In this document: piece after piece, positions 24,609 to 32,519 of the stretch
Layout: the number at the start of each line of letters is the position of its first letter
Position numbering within the stretch: position 1 is the stretch's first letter
Assembly: GCF_946885855.1 (NCBI RefSeq)
Contig: NZ_CAMPHH010000001.1
Location: 1 to 37,268, forward strand
DNA length: 37,268 bases
Reading direction: 5' to 3'
From: an uncultured Actinotalea sp.
GTDB taxonomy: Bacteria; Actinomycetota; Actinomycetes; Actinomycetales; Cellulomonadaceae
Made by a program: the position numbers and the translations under genes
Notes under the pieces: generated by a model
What the model was told of the DNA's origin: nothing
Databases searched by the model: none
What the model saw: the letters and a program-made list of their open reading frames with translations, nothing else

Positions 24609-24983
24609 TCAGGGCTGGGCGGCCTCGCGCTGCGCGGCGAGCTTCGCCCGGACCTCGTCCATGTCGAGGCCGCGCACGGCCGTGAGCACCTGCTCCAGGG
24701 CGTCCTGCGGCAGCGCCCCGGGCTGGGCGAAGACCAGGACGCCCTCGCGGAAGGCCATGAGCGTCGGGATGGAGCGGATCTGCGCCGCGCGCGCCAGGCC
24801 CTGCTCGGCCTCGGTGTCGACCTTGGCGTGCACCACGTCGGGGTGCTGCTCGGAGGAGCGCTCGAAGACCGGTGCGAACATCCGGCACGGCCCGCACCAC
24901 TCGGCCCAGAAGTCGACGAGCACGATGTCGTTGCTCGTCACGGCCTGCTCGAAGGTCTGCTCGGTGAGGTCGACGGTCGCCAT
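24609..24983 (-). CDS. trxA: Thioredoxin
   Basis: A 124-residue cytosolic thioredoxin with active site FWAEWCGPCRMFAP (Cys30, Cys33) and the cis-proline segment RSIPTLMAFREG. Compared with E. coli thioredoxin (~109) it has a ~15-residue charged C-terminal extension (DEVRAKLAAQREAAQP). The ATG at 24983 follows AGGGGACGT. A SigR/SigH-like promoter lies 57-81 nt upstream, which fits control by thiol-oxidative stress. No thioredoxin reductase gene is in the window. Confidence 0.95.
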   Translation of the reverse strand: MATVDLTEQTFEQAVTSNDIVLVDFWAEWCGPCRMFAPVFERSSEQHPDVVHAKVDTEAEQGLARAAQIRSIPTLMAFREGVLVFAQPGALPQDALEQVLTAVRGLDMDEVRAKLAAQREAAQP

Positions 24984-25039
24984 ACGTCCCCTTCGTGGCG
25001 TCGTGGTGGTCGCGCGGGGTCCCCGCCCGCTCCAGTGCC

Positions 25040-25064
25040 AACGCCTCACGGCGGTGGCTATTCC
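25040..25064 (-). promoter_or_regulatory. SigR/SigH-type promoter of trxA
   Basis: On the minus strand GGAAT (25064-25060), 17 nt, then GTT (25042-25040). It resembles the GGAAT-N17/18-GTT consensus recognised by SigR of Streptomyces and SigH of mycobacteria, whose regulons include thioredoxin genes. The position leaves a leader of about 50 nt. Confidence 0.55.
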
Positions 25065-25072
25065 TGGGCAGG

Positions 25073-25078
25073 TAGCCT
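25073..25078 (+). promoter_or_regulatory. -10 of the Nudix-like gene, leaderless type
   Basis: TAGCCT, then CGCCCCC (7 nt), then ATG 25086. The layout is almost identical to the murI start, TAGGCT-CGCCCCC-GTG. Confidence 0.55.
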
Positions 25079-25085
25079 CGCCCCC

Positions 25086-25637
25086 ATGACCGAGACGGCC
25101 GACTTCCCCGAGCAGCCGACGCCCGACGGCTGGCTGAGCGAACGCGAGCTCGCCGCCGTCCGGGGCCGCCTCCCCCTCGTCTACGTGGACGCCGTCCCCG
25201 TGCGCGTCGACGACAGCGGCGACGTCGTCGCCGTGGGCCTGCTCCTGCGGGTGAACGCCTCGGGTGAGATGACCCGGGCCCTGGTCACGGGCCGGGTGCT
25301 CTACCACGAGCGGGTGCGTGACGCGCTCGTGCGGCACCTGGAGAAGGACCTCGGGCCGATGGCCCTGCCGCAGATCCCGGCGGCGCCGCAGCCGTTCACG
25401 GTCGCGGAGTACTTCCCCACTCCCGGGGTCACGCCCTATCACGACCCCCGCCAGCACGCGGTGTCGCTGGCCTACGTCGTGCCCGTCGCGGGCGACTGCG
25501 AGCCGCAGCAGGACGCCCTGGACCTGGCGTGGCTGACGCCCGAGGAGGCGTGCAGCGAGCAGGTCCAGGTCGAGATGACCGGCGGTCAGGGCTACCTGCT
25601 GCGTCAGGCGATGGCCCACGTCGGACGGCTGCCGTGA
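25086..25637 (+). CDS. Nudix-like protein (DUF4916 type)
   Basis: A 183-residue soluble protein: DGWLSERELAAVRGRLPLVYVDAVPVRV at the start (in parts), GRVLYHERVRDALVRHLEKDLG in place of the Nudix box, then PYHDPRQHAVSLAYVVPV and a late WLTPEEA. The Nudix box is degenerate (HLEKDLG rather than REExxEExG), so pyrophosphatase activity is uncertain; the resemblance is to the DUF4916 group. The ATG at 25086 is placed by the -10 seven bases upstream. It is translationally coupled to the membrane protein that follows (GTGA). Confidence 0.8.
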   Translation: MTETADFPEQPTPDGWLSERELAAVRGRLPLVYVDAVPVRVDDSGDVVAVGLLLRVNASGEMTRALVTGRVLYHERVRDALVRHLEKDLGPMALPQIPAAPQPFTVAEYFPTPGVTPYHDPRQHAVSLAYVVPVAGDCEPQQDALDLAWLTPEEACSEQVQVEMTGGQGYLLRQAMAHVGRLP

Positions 25638-26323
25638 GCCCGACGACGGCGCGCCTGCTCCACGCGCTCGTCGCAGCCGTCTGCTGGGTGTCGCTCGGGA
25701 TCGACGTCGTCGTCCTGCCGCTGACCGAGCCGGACGAGCCCGCCTCGCTCCTGGGCCGCTACGTCGAGCTGTTCAGCTACTTCACGATCCTGTCGGTGCT
25801 CCTCGTCGGCGTCGTCTCCACGCTCCTGGCGCTCGACCCCCGGCGCGACGGGCGGCTGCTGCGCGTGCTGCGGCTCGACGCCCTGGTCTGCATCACCGTG
25901 ACCGGCGTGGTGTACCACCTGCTGCTGCGGGCGACGCACGAGGTCGAGGGCGTGTACGTCCTCACGAGCTTCCTCGACCACAGCGTCGTGCCCGTGCTGG
26001 CGCTGCTCGTGTGGCTGCTCGTCGGCCCGCGGCCGCGGACGGACGCCCGCACGGCCCTGCTGTCGGTCCTGCTGCCGCTGGCCTGGGTGGCCTGGACCTT
26101 CGCCCGCGGGTCCGTCGTGGGGACCTACCCGTACCCGTTCCTCGACGTCACGCAGATCGGTGCCGGCGCCGCCGCCGTCAACACGGCCGGGGTCGCCGTC
26201 GGCTTCCTCGTCCTCGCCGGCCTGGTCACCGCCGCCGAGCGCGTCCTGCCCGCCGCACCGCGTCAGCCGGAGGCCCCGCCGAGGGCCCCGGCGACGACGG
26301 GCGCTAGCGCCCGGAACGCGTGA
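25634..26323 (+). CDS. Pr6Pr family membrane protein
   Basis: A 229-residue integral membrane protein with about six helices: ARLLHALVAAVCWVSLGID, YFTILSVLLVGVVSTLLAL, LDALVCITVTGVVYHLLL, VVPVLALLVWLLVG, LSVLLPLAWVAWTFARG and VGFLVLAGLVTAAERVL. The FTILS and the late GxYPYPFLDV blocks are typical of the Pr6Pr group (FAR-17a/AIG1-like), function unknown. The GTG at 25634 overlaps the Nudix-like stop. Its disordered last ~20 residues lie over the 3' end of the convergent rdgB gene (61 nt overlap). Confidence 0.85.
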   Translation: MSPTTARLLHALVAAVCWVSLGIDVVVLPLTEPDEPASLLGRYVELFSYFTILSVLLVGVVSTLLALDPRRDGRLLRVLRLDALVCITVTGVVYHLLLRATHEVEGVYVLTSFLDHSVVPVLALLVWLLVGPRPRTDARTALLSVLLPLAWVAWTFARGSVVGTYPYPFLDVTQIGAGAAAVNTAGVAVGFLVLAGLVTAAERVLPAAPRQPEAPPRAPATTGASARNA

Positions 26324-26907
26324 CCCCGGTGGGAGATGGCGTTCTTCTCCTCCGCTGACAGCTCGGCGCAGGTGACCGGCTCCGTCGCCCACGCGGGCTG
26401 CTCGTCCGGCACGAGGACCGGGTCGTAGCCGAACCCGTTCGCCCCGCGCGGCGCGCCGGCGAGCCGTCCGCGCAGCACGCCGATCTCGACGTGCTCGCGG
26501 CCGTCCGGCGTGACCATCGCCGCGGCGCACGTGAACTGCGCCCCTCGGTGCTCGGGCGGCACGTCGGCCAGCTGGTCCAGGAGGAGCTGCAGGTTCGCGA
26601 CGTCGTCGCCGTGCGCGCCGGCCCACCGCGCGGAGAAGACGCCGGGCGCGCCGCCGAGGACGTCGACGCACAGACCCGAGTCGTCGGCGAGGGCCACCAG
26701 GCCGGTCTGCCGCGCGAGCGCCCGCGCCTTGATCAGCGCGTTCTCGGCGAACGTCACGCCGTCCTCGACGGGCGGCTCCGCCCCGACCTCGGCCGCCCCG
26801 ACGACGTCCTCGTCGGTCATCCCCGGCACCAGGGGGCCCAGGATGGCCCGCAGCTCGGCGATCTTGTGCCGGTTGTGCGTCGCGAGCACGACCCGCGGTC
26901 CGCTCAC
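26263..26907 (-). CDS. rdgB: Non-canonical purine NTP pyrophosphatase (RdgB/HAM1)
   Basis: A 214-residue enzyme that hydrolyses ITP, dITP and XTP to monophosphates, keeping deaminated purines out of nucleic acids. Motifs: [18 protein letters not shown] (substrate binding), [42 protein letters not shown] (in parts), [11 protein letters not shown] and [10 protein letters not shown]. The GTG at 26907 overlaps the rph stop by four bases (GTGA); the rph-rdgB pairing is conserved in many bacteria. The C-terminal codons overlap the convergent Pr6Pr gene. Confidence 0.95.
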   Translation of the reverse strand: MSGPRVVLATHNRHKIAELRAILGPLVPGMTDEDVVGAAEVGAEPPVEDGVTFAENALIKARALARQTGLVALADDSGLCVDVLGGAPGVFSARWAGAHGDDVANLQLLLDQLADVPPEHRGAQFTCAAAMVTPDGREHVEIGVLRGRLAGAPRGANGFGYDPVLVPDEQPAWATEPVTCAELSAEEKNAISHRGHAFRALAPVVAGALGGASG

Positions 26908-27668
26908 GCGCCGCCGCCCAGCGGCACGGCGAGGGCCTCCGCCTGCAGCCGCGTGAGCTCGGCCGCACCGGCCACGGCGAGGTCGAGGAGGCGGTCGAGC
27001 TCGGTCCGGTCGAACGGCGTCTGCTCCGCGGTGCCCTGCACCTCCACGAACGCCCCGCTGCCCGTCACCACGACGTTCATGTCCGTCTCGGCGCGGACGT
27101 CCTCGACGTACGGCAGGTCGAGCACGGGCGTGCCGTCGACGATCCCGACGCTCACCGCCGCGACCGAGTCGCGCAGCACCCTGCGGCCGCCCTTGATCGC
27201 ACCGTGCGCCTGGCCCCACGCCAGGGCGTCGGCGAGCGCGACGTAGGCGCCCGTGATGGCCGCGGTCCGGGTGCCGCCGTCGGCCTGGAGGACGTCGCAG
27301 TCCAGGACCACCGTGTTCTCGCCCAGCGCGGCGACGTCGACGACGGCGCGCAGCGACCGCCCGATGAGGCGGGAGATCTCGTGGGTCCGGCCACCGATGC
27401 GGCCGCGGACGGACTCGCGGTCGCTGCGGGTGTCGGTCGACCGGGGCAGCATCGCGTACTCCGCGGTGACCCACCCCTCGCCCGACCCCTTGCGCCAGCG
27501 CGGCACGCCCTCGGTGAAGGACGCCGCGCACAGGACGCGGGTGCGGCCGAACTCGACCAGCACGCTGCCCTCGGCCGTGTCCAGCCACCCGCGGGTGAGG
27601 CGGACGGGACGGAGCTCGTCGGGACGGCGACCGTCGGGGCGGGAGGCGGCGGCACGGGTGGTGGTCAT
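26904..27668 (-). CDS. rph: Ribonuclease PH
   Basis: A 254-residue phosphorolytic 3'-5' exoribonuclease that trims tRNA 3' ends. Blocks: [38 protein letters not shown] (in parts), [39 protein letters not shown] and [21 protein letters not shown]. The phosphate-binding and catalytic regions are intact. The ATG at 27668 follows TAGGGT by 8 nt. It is upstream of, and coupled to, rdgB. Confidence 0.96.
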   Translation of the reverse strand: MTTTRAAASRPDGRRPDELRPVRLTRGWLDTAEGSVLVEFGRTRVLCAASFTEGVPRWRKGSGEGWVTAEYAMLPRSTDTRSDRESVRGRIGGRTHEISRLIGRSLRAVVDVAALGENTVVLDCDVLQADGGTRTAAITGAYVALADALAWGQAHGAIKGGRRVLRDSVAAVSVGIVDGTPVLDLPYVEDVRAETDMNVVVTGSGAFVEVQGTAEQTPFDRTELDRLLDLAVAGAAELTRLQAEALAVPLGGGA

Positions 27669-27676
27669 GACCGCCC

Positions 27677-27682
27677 ACCCTA
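27677..27682 (-). promoter_or_regulatory. -10 of rph, leaderless type
   Basis: TAGGGT on the minus strand, 8 nt before ATG 27668, located between the MBL stop and rph. Confidence 0.45.
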
Positions 27683-27708
27683 GTCGCGGCGGGCGCCGCC
27701 GCCGGTGG

Positions 27709-28503
27709 TCAGAGGACGACGACGAGCCCCGGCTCGGCGGTCTGGATCGGGCCGTCGTAGACCTCCGCGGCTTCCGCCGCCGCGCGGCCCGGCTCGTTCC
27801 AGGCCGGCACGTGCGTCAGCACGAGCCGCCCCGCGCCGCCGTCGGCCGCCGCCTCGCCCGCACGGCGACCGGTGAGGTGGATCCCGCGGATCGCGTCGTC
27901 GCGGCCCTCCACGAACGCCGCCTCCGCCAGGAGCACGTCGGCACCGGCCGCGAGCCGGTCGAGCCCGGCGCAGGCGTCCGTGTCGCCGCTGTAGGCGAGC
28001 ACGACCCGCCGAGCGGGATCCGCCTCGGACGGGCCCTCGACGCGCACTCCGTAGGCGGGCACAGGGTGCTCGACCGCGACGGGCGTCAGGGTCATGGGCC
28101 CCACGCGCACGGGGTGCCCGGGCTGCCACACGTGGACGGCGAGATGCTCCGCCATCGACTCGCCCGGTTCCAGGCCGTACGCCTCCGCCAGCCGGGAGGC
28201 CGTCCCGAAGGGGCCGTGCACGGGCAGGGGTCCGTGGCGCCCGGACCCCTGGGGCCGGTACCGGAGGTAGACGTACAGGCCCGACACGTCCGCCACGTGG
28301 TCGGGGTGCAGGTGGGACAGGCCGATCGCGTCCAGGTCCGCGGGGTCGCACAGGCGCTGGAGGGGGCCGAGCGCGCCGCTGCCGAGGTCCAGGACGACGT
28401 TCCAGGTCCGGCCGGCGTCGTCGTCCGCCTGGACGAGGTAGCACGAGGCCGCGGAGGTGGGGCCGGGGAAGGATCCCGCACAGCCCACGACCGTCAGGCG
28501 CAC
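27709..28503 (-). CDS. MBL-fold metallohydrolase, RNase Z-like
   Basis: A 264-residue metallo-beta-lactamase-fold protein. The zinc motif SHLHPDH (His64, His66, Asp68, His69) is complete; later metal ligands sit in [19 protein letters not shown] and LTHVPAW. It begins [20 protein letters not shown], as in the actinobacterial proteins encoded between murI and rph, often labelled cyclic-nucleotide phosphodiesterase or RNase Z-like. The substrate is unproved. The GTG at 28503 follows GGGAGGTG by a few bases. Confidence 0.9.
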   Translation of the reverse strand: MRLTVVGCAGSFPGPTSAASCYLVQADDDAGRTWNVVLDLGSGALGPLQRLCDPADLDAIGLSHLHPDHVADVSGLYVYLRYRPQGSGRHGPLPVHGPFGTASRLAEAYGLEPGESMAEHLAVHVWQPGHPVRVGPMTLTPVAVEHPVPAYGVRVEGPSEADPARRVVLAYSGDTDACAGLDRLAAGADVLLAEAAFVEGRDDAIRGIHLTGRRAGEAAADGGAGRLVLTHVPAWNEPGRAAAEAAEVYDGPIQTAEPGLVVVL

Positions 28504-28540
28504 ACGACCACCTCCCTCACCGCAGCCCTCATCGCAGCCC

Positions 28541-29362
28541 TCACCGCAGGGTGCTCGCAGGCTCGACCGCGACCACCTCGGGGCCGAGGAAACGCCGGGC
28601 GAGCCGGTCGAACGACGCCGCGTCGCCCGTGGCCAGGAAGCGGTGGCTGGGCGGGCCGTGCGCCGGATCGCGCTGCAGCCCGTGCTCGACGAGGGCCCGG
28701 TAGACGTCCTTGGCCGTCTCCTCCGCGCTGGAGACGAGCGTGACGCCCTCCCCCATGACGTAGGAGATGACCCCGGTGAGCAGCGGGTAGTGGGTGCAGC
28801 CGAGCACCAGGGTGTCCACGTCGGCGGCCACGACCGGCGCGAGGGCCTCGCGCGCCGCGGCCAGGACCTCCGGGCCGGAGGTGTGGCCGGCCTCGACGAG
28901 CCGTACGAACTCCGGGCACGCCTGCGAGGTGAGCCGTAGGTCCGCGGCGACCGCGAAGGCGTCGTCGTAGGCCCGGGAGTCGATCGTCGCGCGCGTCCCG
29001 ATGACCCCGACCCGCCCGGTCCGGGTGGCCGCGGCCGCGCGCCGGGCGGCCGGGAGGATCACCTCGATCACCGGCAGGCCGCGGCGCTGGGTGTACCGCT
29101 CCCGGGCGTCGCGCAGCACCGCGGCGGAGGCGCTGTTGCACGCGATGACGAGCATCTTCACGCCCGCGTCGACGAGGTCGTCCATGACCTCCAGCGCGTG
29201 GGCGCGGACGGCGGCGAGCGGCTTGGGCCCGTAGGGGCCGTTGGCGGTGTCGCCGATGTAGAGGACCGACTCGTCGGGGAGCTGGTCGATGATCGCGCGT
29301 GCGACGGTCAGCCCGCCGACGCCCGAGTCGAAGATGCCGATCGGCGCGGACGCGTCTGTCAC
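28541..29362 (-). CDS. murI: Glutamate racemase
   Basis: A 273-residue enzyme that makes D-glutamate for peptidoglycan. It has [25 protein letters not shown], both catalytic cysteines (Cys75 in ACNSASA and Cys189 in GCTHYPLL) and the conserved acidic and histidine neighbours. The open frame extends upstream to 29434, but GTG 29362 is chosen because TAGGCT lies 7 nt before it and family members start here. It is 10 nt after DUF2017 and 37 nt before the MBL gene. Confidence 0.96.
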   Translation of the reverse strand: MTDASAPIGIFDSGVGGLTVARAIIDQLPDESVLYIGDTANGPYGPKPLAAVRAHALEVMDDLVDAGVKMLVIACNSASAAVLRDARERYTQRRGLPVIEVILPAARRAAAATRTGRVGVIGTRATIDSRAYDDAFAVAADLRLTSQACPEFVRLVEAGHTSGPEVLAAAREALAPVVAADVDTLVLGCTHYPLLTGVISYVMGEGVTLVSSAEETAKDVYRALVEHGLQRDPAHGPPSHRFLATGDAASFDRLARRFLGPEVVAVEPASTLR

Positions 29363-29369
29363 GGGGGCG

Positions 29370-29375
29370 AGCCTA
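29370..29375 (-). promoter_or_regulatory. -10 of murI, leaderless type, overlapping the DUF2017 stop
   Basis: TAGGCT on the minus strand, 7 nt before GTG 29362. Its first three bases are the TAG stop codon of the DUF2017 gene. Confidence 0.5.
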
Positions 29376-30080
29376 ACGGCGCGGCGCCGGAGGTTCCGTG
29401 GCGCCGGTCGCACCGGGGCTGTCGTCCCCGTCACCCTGGGTCGGTCCCTCGTCCCGCTCGACGTCCGGCAGGCCGGCCAGCATGAGTCCGACGAGGGACT
29501 CCTGCAGGAGGCTGAGCATGACGTAGACCGTCGCCAGCAGCCGGTGCGCCTGCTCGCGACCGTCCTCGGCCTCGTCGCCGTGGGCCGGCGGCTGCTCGTC
29601 GGTGGTGCCCTCGAGCACGAGCCGGTACAGCGCGTCCGCGTCCTCGTCGTCGCGGACGCCGAGCCGCTCGGACGTGACGAGCCGCACGTCGGTCAGCGCC
29701 GCGGCGATGCGCGCGGCCTCGCTGGGCACCACGACGAGGTCGGGGCCCGCGGCGTCCACGCACGCCCGCAGCCGCAGGAGCTGGTCCGACTTGGCACGGC
29801 GCAGGTCCACCTCGGTGAGCCGGCGGAACTCCGCGGCGACGTCGGGGTCGGGCGACGCGGACGGCAGCAGCCGCAGCAGGGCGGGGTCCGTGGGTTCCGG
29901 CAGCGGGACGGTGGCCATCTGGACCGCGCCGAGCGGGTCCTCCTCGCGGCTGCGGGTGCGCTGGGCCGCGCGGGCGCCGACCAGGCCGAGCACGTCGTCG
30001 ACGACGTCGAGGAGCACCGCGCGCTCCGGCGCCTCCAGACGCGCGACGTAGGCGGCACCCTCGGGGACGAAGGTGCGCAT
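29373..30080 (-). CDS. DUF2017 family protein
   Basis: A 235-residue protein matching the DUF2017 family that follows clpS in actinobacteria: [52 protein letters not shown] and [12 protein letters not shown]. It is mainly helical and charged with an acidic/Pro tail and has no catalytic motif I can name. The constant link to clpS suggests a role in the Clp adaptor pathway or its regulation (inference). The ATG at 30080 overlaps the clpS stop by one base. Confidence 0.9.
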   Translation of the reverse strand: MRTFVPEGAAYVARLEAPERAVLLDVVDDVLGLVGARAAQRTRSREEDPLGAVQMATVPLPEPTDPALLRLLPSASPDPDVAAEFRRLTEVDLRRAKSDQLLRLRACVDAAGPDLVVVPSEAARIAAALTDVRLVTSERLGVRDDEDADALYRLVLEGTTDEQPPAHGDEAEDGREQAHRLLATVYVMLSLLQESLVGLMLAGLPDVERDEGPTQGDGDDSPGATGATEPPAPRR

Positions 30081-30364
30081 CAGGCGTCCGCCGGCTGCAC
30101 GGTCGCCCACAGGCCGAACCCGTGCATCGCCTGGACGTCGACCTCCATCTGCTCGCGGTTCCCGCGGGACACCGTCGCCCGCCCCTCCTCGTGCACCTGG
30201 AGCATGAGGCGGTGGGCCGTGGCCTGCGAGTAGCCGAAGTACGACCGGAACACCCACGTCACGTAGCTCATGAGGTTGACCGGGTCGTTCCACACGACGG
30301 TGGTCCACCCGTCGGCGAGCCGCGCCCCGTCGGTGCGGACGTCCTCGGCGGGCAGCGTGCTCAT
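30080..30364 (-). CDS. clpS: ATP-dependent Clp protease adaptor ClpS
   Basis: A 94-residue adaptor that delivers N-degron substrates to ClpAP/ClpCP. It has the core [38 protein letters not shown] and the Met/Asp residues (DPVNLMSY) lining the N-degron pocket. The N-terminal ~20 residues form the usual flexible tail. The ATG at 30364 follows TACAGT by 6 nt, so the message should be leaderless. It leads the clpS-DUF2017 unit. Confidence 0.95.
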   Translation of the reverse strand: MSTLPAEDVRTDGARLADGWTTVVWNDPVNLMSYVTWVFRSYFGYSQATAHRLMLQVHEEGRATVSRGNREQMEVDVQAMHGFGLWATVQPADA

Positions 30365-30370
30365 GGGACC

Positions 30371-30376
30371 ACTGTA
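30371..30376 (-). promoter_or_regulatory. -10 of clpS, leaderless type
   Basis: TACAGT on the minus strand, 6 nt before ATG 30364. Confidence 0.55.
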
Positions 30377-30486
30377 GGCAGCGAGGGCGGTGCCGGCCTG
30401 CGGGCGGACGGAGGTCGTACGACGCGAGGACCGTTCGGGTGACGCGAGCGCCGGCGCCCGAACGGTGGGACCGGGCCGCCGCCCAA

Positions 30487-30492
30487 TACGGT
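30487..30492 (+). promoter_or_regulatory. -10 of pncB, leaderless type
   Basis: TACGGT, 7 nt before ATG 30500. Confidence 0.5.
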
Positions 30493-30499
30493 GGGGCCC

Positions 30500-31891
30500 A
30501 TGAGCGCCGAGCCGCCCGCACCGGGGTCCGCACCCTTCGCCGATCCCCCTGCGCCGAGGACACCGGGCCGCTCGACCGCGCTGCTCACGGACCGCTACGA
30601 GCTCACGATGCTCCAGGCGGCCCTCGCGGACGGGACGGCGCAGCGGCACTGCGTCTTCGAGGTCTTCTCCCGCCGCCTGCCCGCCGGCCGGAGGTACGGG
30701 GTCGTGGCCGGCACGGGCCGCGTCCTGGAGGCGCTCGCCGACTTCCGGTTCACCGACGCGGAGCTGTCCTTCCTCTCGCGGCACCGGGTCGTCGACGCCC
30801 CCACCCTGCGCTGGCTCGAGCAGTACCGGTTCGGCGGGACGGTCACCGGGTACGCGGAGGGCGAGGTGTTCCTCCCCGGGTCCCCGGTCCTCGTCGTGGA
30901 GGGCACGTTCGCCGAGGCCCTCCTGCTCGAGACCCTCGTGCTGTCCGTCCTCAACTACGACTCGGCCGTCGCGTCGGCGGCGTCGCGCATGACGTCGGCG
31001 GCCGTGGACCGCCCCTGTCTCGAGATGGGGTCGCGCCGGGCGCACGAGCAGGCTGCGGTCGCCGCGGCGCGGGCGGCCGTCGTCGCCGGCTTCGCAGGGA
31101 CCTCCAACCTCGAGGCGGGGCGCCGGTACGGGCTGGCGACGATCGGCACGGCGGCGCACTCGTTCACCCTCCTCCACGACGACGAGCGGGCGGCGTTCCG
31201 CGCCCAGGTGGCCGCGCAGGGCGTCGGCACCACGCTCCTGGTCGACACCTACGACGTCCGGCAGGGCGTCGTCAACGCCGTGGAGATCGCCGGTCCGGAG
31301 CTCGGCGCCGTGCGTCTGGACTCCGGCGACCTCACCCAGCTCGCGCAGGAGGTCCGGGACCAGCTCGACTCCCTCGGGGCGACCCGCACGCGGATCGTCG
31401 TCAGCTCGGACCTGGACGAGCACGCGATCGCCGCGCTGGCCGTGGCGCCCGTGGACTCCTACGGCGTCGGCACGTCCGTCGTCACCGGGTCCGGGGCGCC
31501 GACGTGCGGCATGGTCTACAAGCTCGTCGCGCGGGAGAGCGCCGACGGCACGCTGGAGCCCGTCGCGAAGGCGTCCGTCAAGAAGGGCTCGGTCGGTGGA
31601 CGCAAGGCCGCAGCCCGGCGCCTGGACGGCGACGGCCGCGCCGTCGAAGAGGTCGTCGTGACCGGGCCCGACCAGGCCGTGGCGACGTGGTCGCCGCCCG
31701 AGGCGGAGCTGCGGCCGCTCCTCGTGCCGCTGGTCGCGGGCGGTGCGGTGGACACCCGGTGGACCGGGGCCTCCGGCGTGCAGATCGCCGCGGAGCGGCA
31801 CCGCCGGTCCCGCGCCGAGCTGCCCCGCGGCGCGCGCCGGCTGTCCCACGGCGACCCGGCCGTCCCGACGGTCCACCTGGCGCTGGACTGA
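30500..31891 (+). CDS. pncB: Nicotinate phosphoribosyltransferase
   Basis: A 463-residue enzyme of the NAD salvage pathway that joins nicotinate and PRPP to give nicotinate mononucleotide. Blocks: [75 protein letters not shown] and VRLDSGDL, with the phosphoribosyl-binding [11 protein letters not shown]. The ATG at 30500 is fixed by the -10 seven bases upstream. The ~25-residue Pro-rich N-terminus is not part of the fold. It is divergent from clpS. Confidence 0.95.
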   Translation: MSAEPPAPGSAPFADPPAPRTPGRSTALLTDRYELTMLQAALADGTAQRHCVFEVFSRRLPAGRRYGVVAGTGRVLEALADFRFTDAELSFLSRHRVVDAPTLRWLEQYRFGGTVTGYAEGEVFLPGSPVLVVEGTFAEALLLETLVLSVLNYDSAVASAASRMTSAAVDRPCLEMGSRRAHEQAAVAAARAAVVAGFAGTSNLEAGRRYGLATIGTAAHSFTLLHDDERAAFRAQVAAQGVGTTLLVDTYDVRQGVVNAVEIAGPELGAVRLDSGDLTQLAQEVRDQLDSLGATRTRIVVSSDLDEHAIAALAVAPVDSYGVGTSVVTGSGAPTCGMVYKLVARESADGTLEPVAKASVKKGSVGGRKAAARRLDGDGRAVEEVVVTGPDQAVATWSPPEAELRPLLVPLVAGGAVDTRWTGASGVQIAAERHRRSRAELPRGARRLSHGDPAVPTVHLALD

Positions 31892-31962
31892 GGCCGGCCC
31901 CAGGGGCGGCACGGCACGACCCGGTTCGACCCGCCACGGCGCGAGGAGCACCCGGGCACGAC

Positions 31963-31997
31963 GACGCCCGGCCCACCGGTGCGGTGGACCGGGCGTC
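31963..31997. terminator. Terminator between pncB and the small membrane protein gene
   Basis: GACGCCCGGCCCACC and GGTGGACCGGGCGTC pair over 15 positions with one mismatch around a 5-nt loop. It sits between convergent genes, 71 nt after pncB. There is no long T-tail. Confidence 0.7.
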
Positions 31998-32070
31998 GGG
32001 AGGGTGTCACGCCCTCAGCACGCGGTCAGGGGCTCGGGCGCCCGGGAGGGGCGGCCCGTCGGCCCCTGGG

Positions 32071-32226
32071 TCAGACCTTGCGTCCGCGGCCGCCGACGAG
32101 CCCGAGGATCAGGCTGACCACGAGCACGATGATGCCGAGCCAGATGAGGAACTGGGCCGCCTCGACGGCGATGCCGAACACGAGGAGGACGATGCCGACG
32201 ATGAGGATGAGGAGCCAGGTGGGCAT
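32071..32226 (-). CDS. Small hydrophobic membrane protein
   Basis: A 51-residue protein with two hydrophobic helices (LLILIVGIVLLVFGIAVEA and FLIWLGIIVLVVSLILGLVG) and a basic C-terminal GGRGRKV. The turn contains AVEAAQ. The ATG at 32226 is preceded by GGCAGGGACACC. Such tiny two-helix membrane proteins are widespread in actinobacteria and often uncharacterised; no function is assigned. Confidence 0.75.
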   Translation of the reverse strand: MPTWLLILIVGIVLLVFGIAVEAAQFLIWLGIIVLVVSLILGLVGGRGRKV

Positions 32227-32519
32227 GGTGTCCCTGCCTTTCGTTCGCGCCCGGTGTGACCGGACTGTGGAGATCGTGCGGACGAATCCGTTGCCCTGAG
32301 CGTGGCAGCGCCGCGAACGGTCCGCATCTTGAAAGGGGGGTTGACACCGAACTCGAGCGAAGGCAGGTAGCCGGTGGTACAAGGCGCCGGCGCGGGCGAA
32401 GGCCCTGGTGGGCGACCGGGGAGACGCGCCACGGCCGCTCCACCGGACCGGGTGCCCGGCCCACGATGTGGACGCGCCGGCCGCCCTGGGGCCCGCCTGT
32501 CGCTCCGACCCGGATCTCC
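32227..32519. other. 293-nt spacer without a recognised gene
   Basis: It holds the upstream region of the small membrane protein and the sequence after the helicase stop. A plus-strand TTGACA stands at 32341-32346 after a run of G, but no good -10 and no plus-strand gene follow. I see no RNA gene here. Confidence 0.5.

Noticed and set aside
32341..32369. Plus-strand TTGACA as a promoter
   Set aside because: There is no acceptable -10 at 16-18 nt and no plus-strand gene downstream; it would only transcribe antisense to the helicase.
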